The notes: generated by a model from the letters alone, not told the origin. A stretch of DNA of 64,000 nucleotides from Gammaproteobacteria bacterium (GCA_002711845.1 PASF01000013.1:186001-250000), one strand, 5' to 3'. Counted from the stretch's first letter, positions 25,812-34,556 are shown. A program made the numbers and translations.

Positions 25812-26490
25812 GCTCAGTACAAGCGATTGGCAGGCGATCCGGTTAACGCTGACCCTGTGTTTTTTCACCACGCTGATACTGCTGACGATTGCCACGCCAT
25901 TGGCCTGGTGGCTCGCCAGTGGCAGGTCAGCGTTGCGTGTTGTGGTGCAGACGGTGGTGGCACTGCCGCTGGTACTTCCGCCCACGGTACTGGGTTTCTA
26001 TTTGCTGGTGGCACTTGGCCCCCGCGGCCCGGTCGGCAGCACGCTGGAAAGCATGGGGCTGAGCCATCTGGCTTTTTCGTTTGAAGGTATTCTGCTGGCG
26101 TCAGTGCTGTACTCGATGCCGTTTGCCGTACAGCCCCTGCTGGAGGCGTTCAACAACCTCGGGCGGCGCCACGTCGAAGTGGCATCATCGCTTGGGGCTG
26201 GCACGCTGGACCGGTTTGTCACGGTCATTCTGCCGCTGTGCCGGGGTGGTTTCATTGTTGCTGCGACACTGAGCTTTGCTCACACAGTAGGGGAATTCGG
26301 CGTGATCCTGATGCTGGGGGGCAGCATTCCGGGCGAAACCAAGGTGTTGTCGATACTGATCTATGAGCATACCGAAGCCATGAATTACGCTGCTGCGCAC
26401 CGGCTGTCCCTGCTGCTGCTGGTGTTCTCGTTTGCAGTGCTGTTTGTGGTGTACAGCATCAACCGCCGTTTCCAGGTGGCCAAAATATGA
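25804..26490 (+). CDS. modB: Molybdate ABC transporter permease ModB
   Basis: A 228-residue inner-membrane permease with about five transmembrane helices. The EAA loop that docks onto ModC is seen as EVASSLGAGTLDRFVTVILP. Other family segments are VVALPLVLPPTVLGFYLLVALG and GEFGVILMLGGSIPGETKVL. The ATG at 25804 keeps the usual short N-terminus. It overlaps modA by 8 bases and modC by 4. Confidence 0.96.
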   Translation: MFELSTSDWQAIRLTLTLCFFTTLILLTIATPLAWWLASGRSALRVVVQTVVALPLVLPPTVLGFYLLVALGPRGPVGSTLESMGLSHLAFSFEGILLASVLYSMPFAVQPLLEAFNNLGRRHVEVASSLGAGTLDRFVTVILPLCRGGFIVAATLSFAHTVGEFGVILMLGGSIPGETKVLSILIYEHTEAMNYAAAHRLSLLLLVFSFAVLFVVYSINRRFQVAKI

Positions 26491-27554
26491 CACTCAAGGT
26501 ACGGGCACAGCTGCAGCGCGGCGATTTCAGACTTGATGTCGACACCTCCTGGCCGGCGCAGGGCGTGACGGCGCTGTTTGGACGGTCCGGTTGCGGCAAG
26601 ACCACCTTGCTGCGCATCATTGCCGGTCTGGAGCGGGTCAGGGGCGCACAGGTGTGGTTTGGTGACGCGTGCTGGCAGGATGGTGCACATTGGGTGCCGG
26701 TGGAAAAGCGCCGGCTGGGTCTGGTATTCCAGGAAGCCAGTCTGCTGCCGCATCTGTCAGTGACCGGCAATCTGCTCTATGGCTACAAGCGCACACCGCT
26801 GTCGTTGCGGCGCCTGCAGCTTCCGGACGTCAGTGCCATGCTGGGCCTGGAGTCATTGTTGTCACGTCCTGTCGATGCGCTCTCTGGGGGGCAGAAGCAA
26901 CGCGTGGCGCTGGGGCGGGCGTTGTTGTGCAGTCCACAACAGTTGTTGCTTGACGAGCCGCTGGCGGCCCTGGACACGCAGACCAAGCGTGAAATCATGC
27001 CCTTTCTGTCGCGACTGGCACAGGCCTCCGGCATTCCCATGGTGCTGATTACCCATGCACCGGACGAGGTGCAGCGTCTGGCTGATCGTGTGGTGTTCAT
27101 GGGTGATGGCGGTATTGACGAGCAATGCTCTTTGCAACAGGCATTGGCGAAACCGGACTCACCGCTGTTTGCCGACGAAGGTCCGTCTTCCGTGCTGGTG
27201 GGTGAACTGGGAGCTGCCGACGCACACGGCACACGTCTTTTTGGACCAGTGGGTTCGCAGTTGCGGGTGCAGGCGCCTGATGACACCAACGCCGGCCCGA
27301 CACGATTGCGCGTGCTGGCCCGCGATGTCAGCGTGGCACTGGACGATCCGGCGCGTATCAGTATCCGCAACCACCTGGTCGTGACCATCCGGCAGTTACA
27401 TGACCTGCCGGACAACCGGGTCCTGCTGGATACCGTCATGCAGGACGGACAGACGCTGCTGATCGAGATAACGCCATGGTCGGCGCAGCAACTGGAGTTG
27501 GCTGCGGGGCAGCGCGTGTTCGCGCTGATCAAAACCGTGGCGTTGATGCGCTGA
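26487..27554 (+). CDS. modC: Molybdate ABC transporter ATPase ModC
   Basis: A 355-residue ATPase that powers molybdate import. Walker A is GRSGCGKTTLL (about residues 32-42), the Q-loop lies in LVFQEASLLPH, the ABC signature is LSGGQKQR, Walker B is QLLLDEPLAALD, and the switch His lies in VLITHAPDE. A C-terminal TOBE/Mop domain (about 290-352, with TRLRVLARDVSVALDDP) gives ModC its own oxyanion-sensing site. It is the last gene of modEABC. No clear terminator follows; the 130 bases to the next gene hold operator-like repeats. Confidence 0.96.
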   Translation: MTLKVRAQLQRGDFRLDVDTSWPAQGVTALFGRSGCGKTTLLRIIAGLERVRGAQVWFGDACWQDGAHWVPVEKRRLGLVFQEASLLPHLSVTGNLLYGYKRTPLSLRRLQLPDVSAMLGLESLLSRPVDALSGGQKQRVALGRALLCSPQQLLLDEPLAALDTQTKREIMPFLSRLAQASGIPMVLITHAPDEVQRLADRVVFMGDGGIDEQCSLQQALAKPDSPLFADEGPSSVLVGELGAADAHGTRLFGPVGSQLRVQAPDDTNAGPTRLRVLARDVSVALDDPARISIRNHLVVTIRQLHDLPDNRVLLDTVMQDGQTLLIEITPWSAQQLELAAGQRVFALIKTVALMR

Positions 27555-27633
27555 GCAGATTGCACCCTCATTGAGTGCGCGGGAGGTGGTGGGATAGTCC
27601 TTCGCCGCTATCAGAATTATCGGCTTGACAATC

Positions 27634-27661
27634 GTACTTTGTAAGGTAAAGTACTTTGTAC
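27634..27661. promoter_or_regulatory. Operator-like palindromes before membrane/regulator pair
   Basis: GTACTTT-N7-AAAGTAC (27634-27654) is a perfect inverted repeat. It shares its right arm with a second palindrome, GTACTTTGTAC (27651-27661). A related palindrome occurs at 28689-28707, before the third gene of this group. The regulator at 28286 is the obvious candidate to bind them. Confidence 0.6.
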
Positions 27662-27684
27662 TAAAAAATAAAAGTCGTATACCG

Positions 27685-28296
27685 ATGAAACAAAGCGATA
27701 ACAAAGAGACCGGATCGACTTCTCCGGTGTCGCTGAACCAGCGGGCAGAAGACAATCTGCGCTTTATCCGGGACACCATGGAAGGTGCCAGTGTGTTTAC
27801 CGGTGTGTCGGGAATGGGGTATATGGGCGCTGGCCTTTCTGCACTTCCCGCCGCCTGGCTGGCGGCACAGCAAACATCGGATGCTGCCTGGATCATGGTG
27901 TGGATGCTGGAGCTGGTGATCGCCACCGCCATCGCATTTAGCCTGTTGCTGCGCAAGACCGCCCGTCAGGGCAAGTCGGTGCTTAATGCCAGCGGCCGTA
28001 AATTGCTGCTGGCCTTCCTGCCCACCATGGCCGTTGGCGCTTTGCTGACCCTGTCGTACTTTTTACAGGGCAGGGTGAGTCTGCTGCCTGGCATCTGGCT
28101 TGGGTTGTACGGTGCTGCGGTGATGACCGCAGGAGTCTGGTCGGTGCGCGCGATACCGGTTATGGGCGCCCTGTTCATGATGCTGGCTGCGGGCGTACTG
28201 TTAGCAGCCGTGCCCGCGGATCTGATGCTGGCGCTGGGTTTTGGTGGCTTGCACATCATTTTTGGTTTCTGGATATGGAGGTATCATGGCGGCTAG
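27685..28296 (+). CDS. Polytopic membrane protein, unknown
   Basis: A 203-residue inner-membrane protein with no recognised name. After a polar N-terminus (about 1-35, with LNQRAEDNLRFIRDTMEGAS) come about five to six hydrophobic helices in the rest of the chain. The start at 27685 excludes sequence within the operator. The gene overlaps the following regulator by 11 bases. In similar bacterial loci a membrane protein of this kind with a small winged-helix regulator often precedes a DUF4153/4173-type membrane protein, as here; that pattern is recalled, not tested. Function is unknown. Confidence 0.75.
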   Translation: MKQSDNKETGSTSPVSLNQRAEDNLRFIRDTMEGASVFTGVSGMGYMGAGLSALPAAWLAAQQTSDAAWIMVWMLELVIATAIAFSLLLRKTARQGKSVLNASGRKLLLAFLPTMAVGALLTLSYFLQGRVSLLPGIWLGLYGAAVMTAGVWSVRAIPVMGALFMMLAAGVLLAAVPADLMLALGFGGLHIIFGFWIWRYHGG

Positions 28297-28666
28297 TCGA
28301 AAAATCAGCAGTACAGGGTCGGCCCAGGCTGAGCCTGTAGTAAACAAGGCGGCCGCGCCCGCAAGGGCTCGCAACAATGGTGACCTTGATCAGCTGATCC
28401 ATGAGCGTTCGCGTCTGGGACTGGTGAGTGCCCTCGCCAGCCATAAATCCATGAGTTTTACCGAACTGAAGGCACTGCTACAGATCTCTGATGGCAACCT
28501 GAGCACGCATGCGCGCAAGCTGGAAGAGGCCGGTTATATCGAGTGCAGCAAGGGATTTGACGGTCGTATGCCCAGGACCGAATACAGGCTCAGCCCGTCC
28601 GGGCGCAAGGCGCTAAATAAATATATTGCGCACATGGAGGCGTTGATTGCGGCCATGAAAAAATAG
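28286..28666 (+). CDS. Winged-helix transcriptional regulator
   Basis: A 126-residue regulator with a disordered, basic N-terminus and a winged helix of the MarR/PadR-like type that binds as a dimer. Its helices include RSRLGLVSALASHKSMSFTE and LKALLQISDGNLSTHARKLE (recognition helix), followed by the wing AGYIECSKGFDGRMPRTEYR and a C-terminal dimerisation helix KYIAHMEALIAAMKK. It overlaps the membrane-protein gene by 11 bases. Palindromes upstream of the pair and just downstream of it fit autoregulation and control of the next gene. The signal sensed is unknown. Confidence 0.85.
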   Translation: MAASRKISSTGSAQAEPVVNKAAAPARARNNGDLDQLIHERSRLGLVSALASHKSMSFTELKALLQISDGNLSTHARKLEEAGYIECSKGFDGRMPRTEYRLSPSGRKALNKYIAHMEALIAAMKK

Positions 28667-28688
28667 TGCTGCTTTTTATTTGATTTTT

Positions 28689-28707
28689 AACTTTGTAGTG
28701 CAAAGTT
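28689..28707. promoter_or_regulatory. Operator-like palindrome before DUF4173-like gene
   Basis: AACTTTG-N5-CAAAGTT is a perfect inverted repeat in the 78-base gap before the gene at 28745. It shares the ACTTTGTA core with the palindromes at 27634-27661, so the same regulator probably acts at both. Confidence 0.6.
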
Positions 28708-28744
28708 CTTTTTCAAGAATAAACCGAAGCGGGGTTGCAAGGAC

Positions 28745-30280
28745 ATGATTTACACTGAGATAAAATCATCTATCGGTATCAACCGGGCCAGTCTGGCGGC
28801 ACTGCTAGCCCTCGGGTTGGGCGTGGCTGCTGACCAGCTGGTACTTCGACAGGGGCTGACAGGTGCCGGCTTTCTGAGCTGGATGGTGTTGTGGTTGACG
28901 ACAGTGCAACTACTGTCCCGCTCTGAAGTTCAGCCACGATGGCGCTATTGCTGGTCGGTGTTTGCATTGACGGCGGCCTTCCTGCTTTTCTATCGTTCAA
29001 CACCGGTACTGGTACCTATGATGTTGCTGGTACTGCTGAGCTGTGGTGTCAACTGGTTATTGCAGCATCGAGCGAGCAAGCACCGGGCGATCGCCGTGCT
29101 TGATTATCCCTGGACAACACTCCGCTTGCCGTTGCTGTTTCTGCTGTTACTGTGGCATACGGCCGGTCATATTGATCCTGCGCTGGTGCCGCGCAGTCGC
29201 GTTCGCGGCGTGATCAAAGGTCTGCTAATGGCGGCGCCGATACTACTGGTGTTTGCGTTGCTGTTTGCCTCCGCCGATGCGCGCTTCGATGGGTATCTGT
29301 CCTCCGTGTCTCAGATGTTTTCATTGACGGCGGTCGAGCACCTGATCACTATGACACTGATGTCAGTGCTTGCCTTTGGCTTGTTGGCCATGGTGCTGCA
29401 CAAACCTGACCCGGGTCGGCTTGAAGTGCCCGAGACTTTAAGCCTGGGCCGCGAAGAAACCCTGATCATCATGGGGTCGCTGCTCATGCTGTTCCTGGTG
29501 TTTGTGGTGCTGCAGGCAGGTTATCTGTTTGGTGGCCAGGACGTCATCGAGCAGACTGGTGGTCTGACGCTGGCAGACTACGCGCGGCGCGGTTTTTTTG
29601 AAATGCTGGCGGTCGCAGGTCTGACGCTGATGCTGTTACTGGGTATGTCGGGTTTACGCTGCGATACACGTTTCTTTCGACCACTGGCTATAGCGATGGT
29701 GGCGCTGGTGTTGATCATCATGATCTCTGCCTTGCAGCGCCTGTTGCTGTATGTGGAAGCGTTTGGGCTGACAATGGACAGGTTGCTGGCACTCGGGGTA
29801 ATGCTATGGCTGGCAGGCAGCCTGGTGGGGTTCGTACTGACCGTGCTGCGTGGTCGGCCGCAGGGCTTTGCATTTGGGTCGGTGGTGTTTGGCATGACCT
29901 TGCTGCTGATCGCGGGATTTATGAACCCGGCGGCCATTGTTGCGCGAACCAATATTGAACGGGTTGTAGCCGATGCTGACAGGTCAATCGATGTCCATTA
30001 CCTAGTGGGCTTGGGTGATGATGCGATACCTGTCATCCTGGCGCGTTTTGCTGAATTGCCGACTCCAGTCCAATGTCGTTTTGGTGCCGCTGCTCAGCTA
30101 GGATGGCTCAATAGGTCAAAGCAAACAGACTGGCGCGAGTGGAACTGGAGTCGCGCAACAACGTTGCGTGCAGTGGAGCAAAACAGCGAAAAGCTGGAAA
30201 CAATTTTCCAACAAGCGTTAGAGGATATGACAGCCAGAGTTGCATCGCAGACAATAAGAGGGATATTTAAGGTTTGCTGA
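28745..30280 (+). CDS. DUF4173/DUF4153-like membrane protein
   Basis: A 511-residue inner-membrane protein with about twelve hydrophobic helices and a soluble C-terminal tail. The segments GLTLADYARRGFFEMLAVAG and LYVEAFGLTMDRLLALGVML match the conserved core of the DUF4173 family as I recall it. The tail (about residues 400-511) includes DRSIDVHYLVGLGDDAIPVI. No biochemical role is known for the family. AAGGA lies before the ATG. A terminator follows. It forms a regulatory unit with the two preceding genes through shared palindromes. Confidence 0.75.
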   Translation: MIYTEIKSSIGINRASLAALLALGLGVAADQLVLRQGLTGAGFLSWMVLWLTTVQLLSRSEVQPRWRYCWSVFALTAAFLLFYRSTPVLVPMMLLVLLSCGVNWLLQHRASKHRAIAVLDYPWTTLRLPLLFLLLLWHTAGHIDPALVPRSRVRGVIKGLLMAAPILLVFALLFASADARFDGYLSSVSQMFSLTAVEHLITMTLMSVLAFGLLAMVLHKPDPGRLEVPETLSLGREETLIIMGSLLMLFLVFVVLQAGYLFGGQDVIEQTGGLTLADYARRGFFEMLAVAGLTLMLLLGMSGLRCDTRFFRPLAIAMVALVLIIMISALQRLLLYVEAFGLTMDRLLALGVMLWLAGSLVGFVLTVLRGRPQGFAFGSVVFGMTLLLIAGFMNPAAIVARTNIERVVADADRSIDVHYLVGLGDDAIPVILARFAELPTPVQCRFGAAAQLGWLNRSKQTDWREWNWSRATTLRAVEQNSEKLETIFQQALEDMTARVASQTIRGIFKVC

Positions 30281-30292
30281 ATTGCCAGCAAC

Positions 30293-30340
30293 AAAAAAAG
30301 CCCGGCTGCTGTCATATCAATGACAAAAACCGGGCTTTTT
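30293..30340. terminator. Terminator after DUF4173-like gene
   Basis: GCCCGG (30300-30305) pairs with CCGGGC (30330-30335), with an inner stem TGTCAT (30310-30315) / ATGACA (30320-30325). It is flanked by a run of A on the left and T on the right, so it can act for both convergent genes. Confidence 0.85.
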
Positions 30341-30360
30341 CGTAGCTTGCGTTGTGAGGC

Positions 30361-31350
30361 TTACGCCGTCAGCGCACGCTGCACAAGATTGTCCATCAAG
30401 GGCATCTTGAAATGGTTGTGCGTCAGCGGCTGAGCGCCTTCACTGGCCATGCCGGCCACCATGTCGGCAGTTGCCTGGTTGCGTGGTTGACCCTGAATCG
30501 CCTGCTCAACAGAGCGCAGGCGACGTGGCGTACATTCTACCGCGCCACACACAAGTCGTGACTCCTGAATGTTGCCACCTTCGGTGCGCATAGCAGCAGC
30601 GATGCTGACCAGTGCGAAGTCCCAAACGTTGCGGTCAGCCACTTTCTCGTAGAAGAAATCGGCATTGGCCCACTTGGCCGGGATACGGACTGCCGTTAGA
30701 ATTTCGTCAGGTCCCATCACGGTGGTGCGAGTGATATTGATGGCCGGTCCGACAAAGAAGTCCTCGGCTGCTACAACACGCTGACCGCCTTCACGACTGA
30801 TCACCATTTGTGCTTCCAGCGCGACCAGCGCCGGGCCGGTATCACTTGGCGTGACGGCGACACAACGGCTGGCGTTGAACAGCGCGTGTTCGCGGTTCTG
30901 TGCTTCCGGTGTGTCGGCGTAACACAGGTTGCCACCGGCACGGTAGCAATCCAGGCCGCGGCGGTAGTACCAGCAGCGTACATCCTGCGAGACGTTGCCG
31001 GCGATTGTGCCGACGTTGCGTATCTGCGGGCTGGCGACCACGGAAGCGGCTTTGGCAAGCAGCTCGTAGCGTTCACGGATCAACGGATTGGTAGAGATCT
31101 CGGTCAGTGTCGCCAGGGCACCAATTTCGATGCCATCACTGGTTTCCCGGATACCGCGCATCGATTCGATGCCGTTCAGGTCGATCAGTGCTTCCGGACG
31201 CTTGGCACGGTCCTTGATCCACCCGTAGGTGTCCTGACCGCCACCGAGCAACCATCCTCTGTCCGCGAGCCGGGAGGCAAGAGATAGAGCATCTTCAACC
31301 TGCACCGGCTGGTAGAGCTCCATAGCTGGCATATTGTCATAAGCTGGCAT
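30361..31350 (-). CDS. Molybdenum hydroxylase FAD subunit (PaoB-like)
   Basis: The medium, FAD-binding subunit (329 residues) of a xanthine-dehydrogenase-family enzyme. FAD-binding segments are LLGGGQD (about 35-41) and SPQIRNVGTIAGNV (about 107-120). A family-internal insertion carries four cysteines at about 126, 135, 143 and 163 (in RCWYYRRGLDCYRAGGNLC and ASRC). A similar set binds an extra [4Fe-4S] cluster in PaoB of E. coli and in 4-hydroxybenzoyl-CoA reductase. A C-terminal CO-dehydrogenase-flavoprotein domain follows. It is the last gene of the three-gene operon, 10 bases after the large subunit. GAGG precedes the start. Confidence 0.88.
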   Translation of the reverse strand: MPAYDNMPAMELYQPVQVEDALSLASRLADRGWLLGGGQDTYGWIKDRAKRPEALIDLNGIESMRGIRETSDGIEIGALATLTEISTNPLIRERYELLAKAASVVASPQIRNVGTIAGNVSQDVRCWYYRRGLDCYRAGGNLCYADTPEAQNREHALFNASRCVAVTPSDTGPALVALEAQMVISREGGQRVVAAEDFFVGPAINITRTTVMGPDEILTAVRIPAKWANADFFYEKVADRNVWDFALVSIAAAMRTEGGNIQESRLVCGAVECTPRRLRSVEQAIQGQPRNQATADMVAGMASEGAQPLTHNHFKMPLMDNLVQRALTA

Positions 31351-31360
31351 AATTTATACC

Positions 31361-33802
31361 TCAGAATGTGTTCGTTTTCAGGTCGCCGGTGTTGAAATGG
31401 TCCAGCTGCGCCACATGGTTGATGATCATGTCCGGGGTTATCGGTGCGCGGTTGAACAAATGACCACCAAGTGCGTCAGAAATGGCGCTGGCAAGTGCCG
31501 CTGCCGCACAACCCTGGGATGGTTCGCCGACACCACGTGAGCCCATCGGACTTTGCGGGTCGGGAATATCAAGCCCGGCGCTGTTGGTAACAACGGGGAT
31601 GTCCAGATAGGTCGGGATTTTCGCCTGGTACAGTCCGACGTTGGCGGACAGACCATTCTGAGGGTCGTAGACATGACGCTCATAACCGGACAGGCCCACA
31701 CCCCATACACCGCCGCCGTTCATGCTCTGACGGAAACCCAGCGGATGGATGATGGTGCCGCAGTCGGCGACAGCGGTGTAGTCCACGATTTCGTATTTGC
31801 CGGTGCCCATGTCCAGTTCGATTTCCATGAAACCGATGGTCATCGATGGCACAGTACCCGAATGTCGGGTGTCTTTGGCAACCCCGATCAGACCCGTGCC
31901 GGCCAGGCCCTGTACAGAGCGCTTGGTGACATCGTTGAGGTCGTCCGGGAAAGTCTCGCCGCTGTACTCACCGCCCATTGCCACAGCGCGCTGCGCCGCT
32001 TCGGCATAGGTCATGCCCTGCTCGGGGTTGCTGGTCAGGAAAACACGGGTACCGTCGATGTCATAATCGTCAGCGGCACCGCCCAGATCGGCGGCCGCGA
32101 TGTCCTTGAGCTTGCGCAACGCGTCCTGCGCGGCCACAAAGTTGGTGCGCACTTCGGTGAACATGGTGTTGCTGCCGGCCTGATAAGTACTGTAAGGCAG
32201 GTGCAGATCCGTGTTGCCACGAACGATTTCGCAGTTGTTCCAGTCCACTTTCAGTACTTCGGCAGCGGTACGCACAACAGAGGCGTACGAGTAGGTGCCC
32301 AGGTTGCCGACACCGGTATGCAGGTAAAGGCGACCGTCAGTACCGATACGGCACAGACCGTCATAACCGCTGGCGCCAGCTGAGTGATAACCCATGCCCA
32401 GGCCGATGCCGGTCACTTTATTGCCGTTGCGCTGGCCTGAACGCGCCTGACGCTCGTCCCAGCTGAACATGTCCGCGCCCATCTGAATGGCCTGCGGGAA
32501 GAAGGCACTGGTCAGGGCGCCGCGACGCGGTCCGATCAGGTCTTCGCTGACCGGGGCGTTTTGGCGACGAACAGCCATCCGGTCGAGGCCGGCCTGACGG
32601 ATCGCCTTGTCGAAAATCGGTGCCAGCACGGCAGCCATTTCGTTCTGCCCGGGGCCACGCTGGGCGCCACGGGGCGTGGTGTTGGTATACAGGGTCACAC
32701 CGCGAAAGCGCATGGCCGCTGGCTGCAACATCAGGGAGATGTGTTCGGCTGCCGAGCTGTTGCTGGCGCCACCACCTGAGCCGGCATCACCGACAATGAT
32801 CACGTCTACTGCACCCACGTCACCGTTGGCTTTGAGGCCCAGCTTCATGCGGCCCTGCATGCCGGAGCGGGCAGAACCGATGTAGAACTCTTCTTCACGC
32901 GTGATACGCAGCTGCACCGGACGATTGAGTTTGCGCGCCAGGTGGCCGGTAACGGCCATGGTCGGGTACGGGAAGATCTTGCCGCCGAAGCCGCCACCGG
33001 TGTTTTCATTGATGAACACCAGGTTGGCCGGGTCGATACCCAGCATGCCGGCCAGCGGTGCCACGGCGATGGTGTGGCTTTGCAGCGAACCATGGAAGTA
33101 ACAGCGGCCGTTTTCCCAGTACGCCATGCCAGTACGTGGCTCCAGCGCGTGGTGAGGCTGACCGATGGTCACAAAGGGTTCTTCAACGATGGTGGTGCAC
33201 TGTGCGAATTCCGCATCCAGTTCACCGAATGCCCACTCTTCCGGGAAGTTGGCGCCCTCGGGCACTTGGCCGGCACGGAATGCATTGATGGCATCACGCG
33301 ACCATTTTACTTCACCGACGTCGGTGCCGGATGCCGTGGTGCCTGCGGCAGCGTCACCGGCATTTCGGACCAGTGTGTTGCCGGTCGGGTAGGGGTTTGC
33401 GCCGCCTTCCACGAGAGTATCCAGTGGATCCACGACGAACGGACGACGTTCGAAGTCAATGCGGATTTTCTCGATGGCGTTCTCGGCAATTTCTTCGGTC
33501 ACCGCGGCCACTGCCAGAATGGGCTGACCGATGTAGGTGATGATGTCCGAGGCCAGCGAAGGATTGGTAGGCGGTGCGGGCTGGGGCAGGTCTTCGGTGG
33601 TCAGAATACCGACCACGCCTTCCATTGCCAGTGCTTCCGAGTAGTCGATATTGACGATGCGACCGGCCGGCAGTGGGCTGGTCAGCAATCGCGCAAACAC
33701 CATGCCTTCGCGCTTGAAGTCTTCAGCATAACGGGCGGCACCGGTTACCTTTGCTTCGATATCCGGTGGCGTGAAGTTCTTACCAATATGTTTATATGTC
33801 AT
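31361..33802 (-). CDS. Molybdenum hydroxylase catalytic subunit (PaoC/XDH type)
   Basis: The large, molybdenum-cofactor-binding subunit (813 residues) of a xanthine-dehydrogenase/aldehyde-oxidase-family enzyme. The N-terminal hammerhead domain starts KVTGAARYAEDFKREGMVFA. Cofactor-binding segments include NTGGGFGGKIFPYP, RGAQRGPGQNEMAAVLAP and the C-terminal GSRGVGEPSQGCAAAALASA, whose Glu (about residue 760) is the catalytic base of the family. The AYxCSFR active-site loop of CO dehydrogenase is absent, so it should oxidise an aldehyde or heterocycle. It overlaps the Fe-S gene by 4 bases. It is probably exported with the Tat-carrying Fe-S subunit as a folded complex. Confidence 0.92.
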   Translation of the reverse strand: MTYKHIGKNFTPPDIEAKVTGAARYAEDFKREGMVFARLLTSPLPAGRIVNIDYSEALAMEGVVGILTTEDLPQPAPPTNPSLASDIITYIGQPILAVAAVTEEIAENAIEKIRIDFERRPFVVDPLDTLVEGGANPYPTGNTLVRNAGDAAAGTTASGTDVGEVKWSRDAINAFRAGQVPEGANFPEEWAFGELDAEFAQCTTIVEEPFVTIGQPHHALEPRTGMAYWENGRCYFHGSLQSHTIAVAPLAGMLGIDPANLVFINENTGGGFGGKIFPYPTMAVTGHLARKLNRPVQLRITREEEFYIGSARSGMQGRMKLGLKANGDVGAVDVIIVGDAGSGGGASNSSAAEHISLMLQPAAMRFRGVTLYTNTTPRGAQRGPGQNEMAAVLAPIFDKAIRQAGLDRMAVRRQNAPVSEDLIGPRRGALTSAFFPQAIQMGADMFSWDERQARSGQRNGNKVTGIGLGMGYHSAGASGYDGLCRIGTDGRLYLHTGVGNLGTYSYASVVRTAAEVLKVDWNNCEIVRGNTDLHLPYSTYQAGSNTMFTEVRTNFVAAQDALRKLKDIAAADLGGAADDYDIDGTRVFLTSNPEQGMTYAEAAQRAVAMGGEYSGETFPDDLNDVTKRSVQGLAGTGLIGVAKDTRHSGTVPSMTIGFMEIELDMGTGKYEIVDYTAVADCGTIIHPLGFRQSMNGGGVWGVGLSGYERHVYDPQNGLSANVGLYQAKIPTYLDIPVVTNSAGLDIPDPQSPMGSRGVGEPSQGCAAAALASAISDALGGHLFNRAPITPDMIINHVAQLDHFNTGDLKTNTF

Positions 33803-34404
33803 GACAATTGCCCCGAGGCGCGCATCACGCCATTCAGATAGTGATCATAGGCACCACAGCGGCACAGGTTGCCGGAAAGCGCCTGACGCGCTTCCTCGCG
33901 GGTTGGCCGTGGGTTTGTCTTCAGCAACGCAACGGCCGACATGATCTGGCCCGGCGTGCAGAAACCACATTGTGGGCTCAGCTCATCGATGAACGCCTGC
34001 TGGACGGCATGCAGGGTCCCGTCGGCAGCGCGCAGGCCTTCGACAGTGACGACCTGGCGTCCCTTGACCGAATGCGTCAGCGTAGAGCACGCATAGTTGG
34101 TGACATCGTCCACGGTCACGGTGCAGGCGCCGCATTCACCCCGGTTGCAACCGAGTTTGGTGCCGGTCAGACCGAGCTTGTAGCGCAGGGTATGCGCCAG
34201 CGTTTCCTGTGGCATCACGTCTACGCGGCGAGTACGGCCGTTGACGTTTAGCGACACAAGGCGCTCAACGCCCCCGGCAGGCCGTTGGGCCGCCGCTGAT
34301 GCGAGATAGAATCCGGCGCCGCTGGATGCAGCTGCTCCGAAAAATATCACGCTTTTGATGAATCGTCTGCGTGTGAGTTTAGGGGTCACGGGTAGGATCT
34401 CCAC
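33799..34404 (-). CDS. Molybdenum hydroxylase 2Fe-2S subunit with Tat signal
   Basis: The small electron-transfer subunit (201 residues). The N-terminus carries a twin-arginine signal (TRRRFIK, about residues 11-17, then a hydrophobic stretch and ASAAAQ), so the enzyme is predicted to act in the periplasm, like PaoABC of E. coli. The plant-type [2Fe-2S] cluster uses Cys 86, 91, 94 and 106 (CNRGECGAC and YAC). The second, helical-domain cluster uses Cys 146, 149, 181 and 183 (CGFCTPGQ and NLCRCG). It is the first gene of the operon. No paoD-type cofactor chaperone gene is adjacent. The substrate is unknown. Confidence 0.93.
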   Translation of the reverse strand: MEILPVTPKLTRRRFIKSVIFFGAAASSGAGFYLASAAAQRPAGGVERLVSLNVNGRTRRVDVMPQETLAHTLRYKLGLTGTKLGCNRGECGACTVTVDDVTNYACSTLTHSVKGRQVVTVEGLRAADGTLHAVQQAFIDELSPQCGFCTPGQIMSAVALLKTNPRPTREEARQALSGNLCRCGAYDHYLNGVMRASGQLS

Positions 34405-34556
34405 ATATTATTAGTGACTGATGGAGGTAAGCAGCACTGTTGGTACTGTCGTATTTTATCTTCCAAGCGCTAAGGGTAGGCCGCATTTTGCTTTTGTTCA
34501 AGTTCAAAAGGTGAAATGTCACAATTAGTTCTGATTCAGCTACAATCACCGGTACT

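Noticed and set aside
25107-25985. A 292-codon minus-strand frame opposite modA and modB
   Set aside because: Antisense to certain genes; the His/Arg/Gly-rich product matches nothing.
31361-33802. Carbon monoxide dehydrogenase large subunit as an identity for the molybdenum enzyme
   Set aside because: The AYxCSFR active-site loop of CoxL is absent; the enzyme is better placed with aldehyde/heterocycle-oxidising members.
32942-33841. A 299-codon plus-strand frame opposite the molybdenum hydroxylase large subunit
   Set aside because: Mirror frame of a conserved enzyme gene; no recognisable motif or ribosome-binding site.
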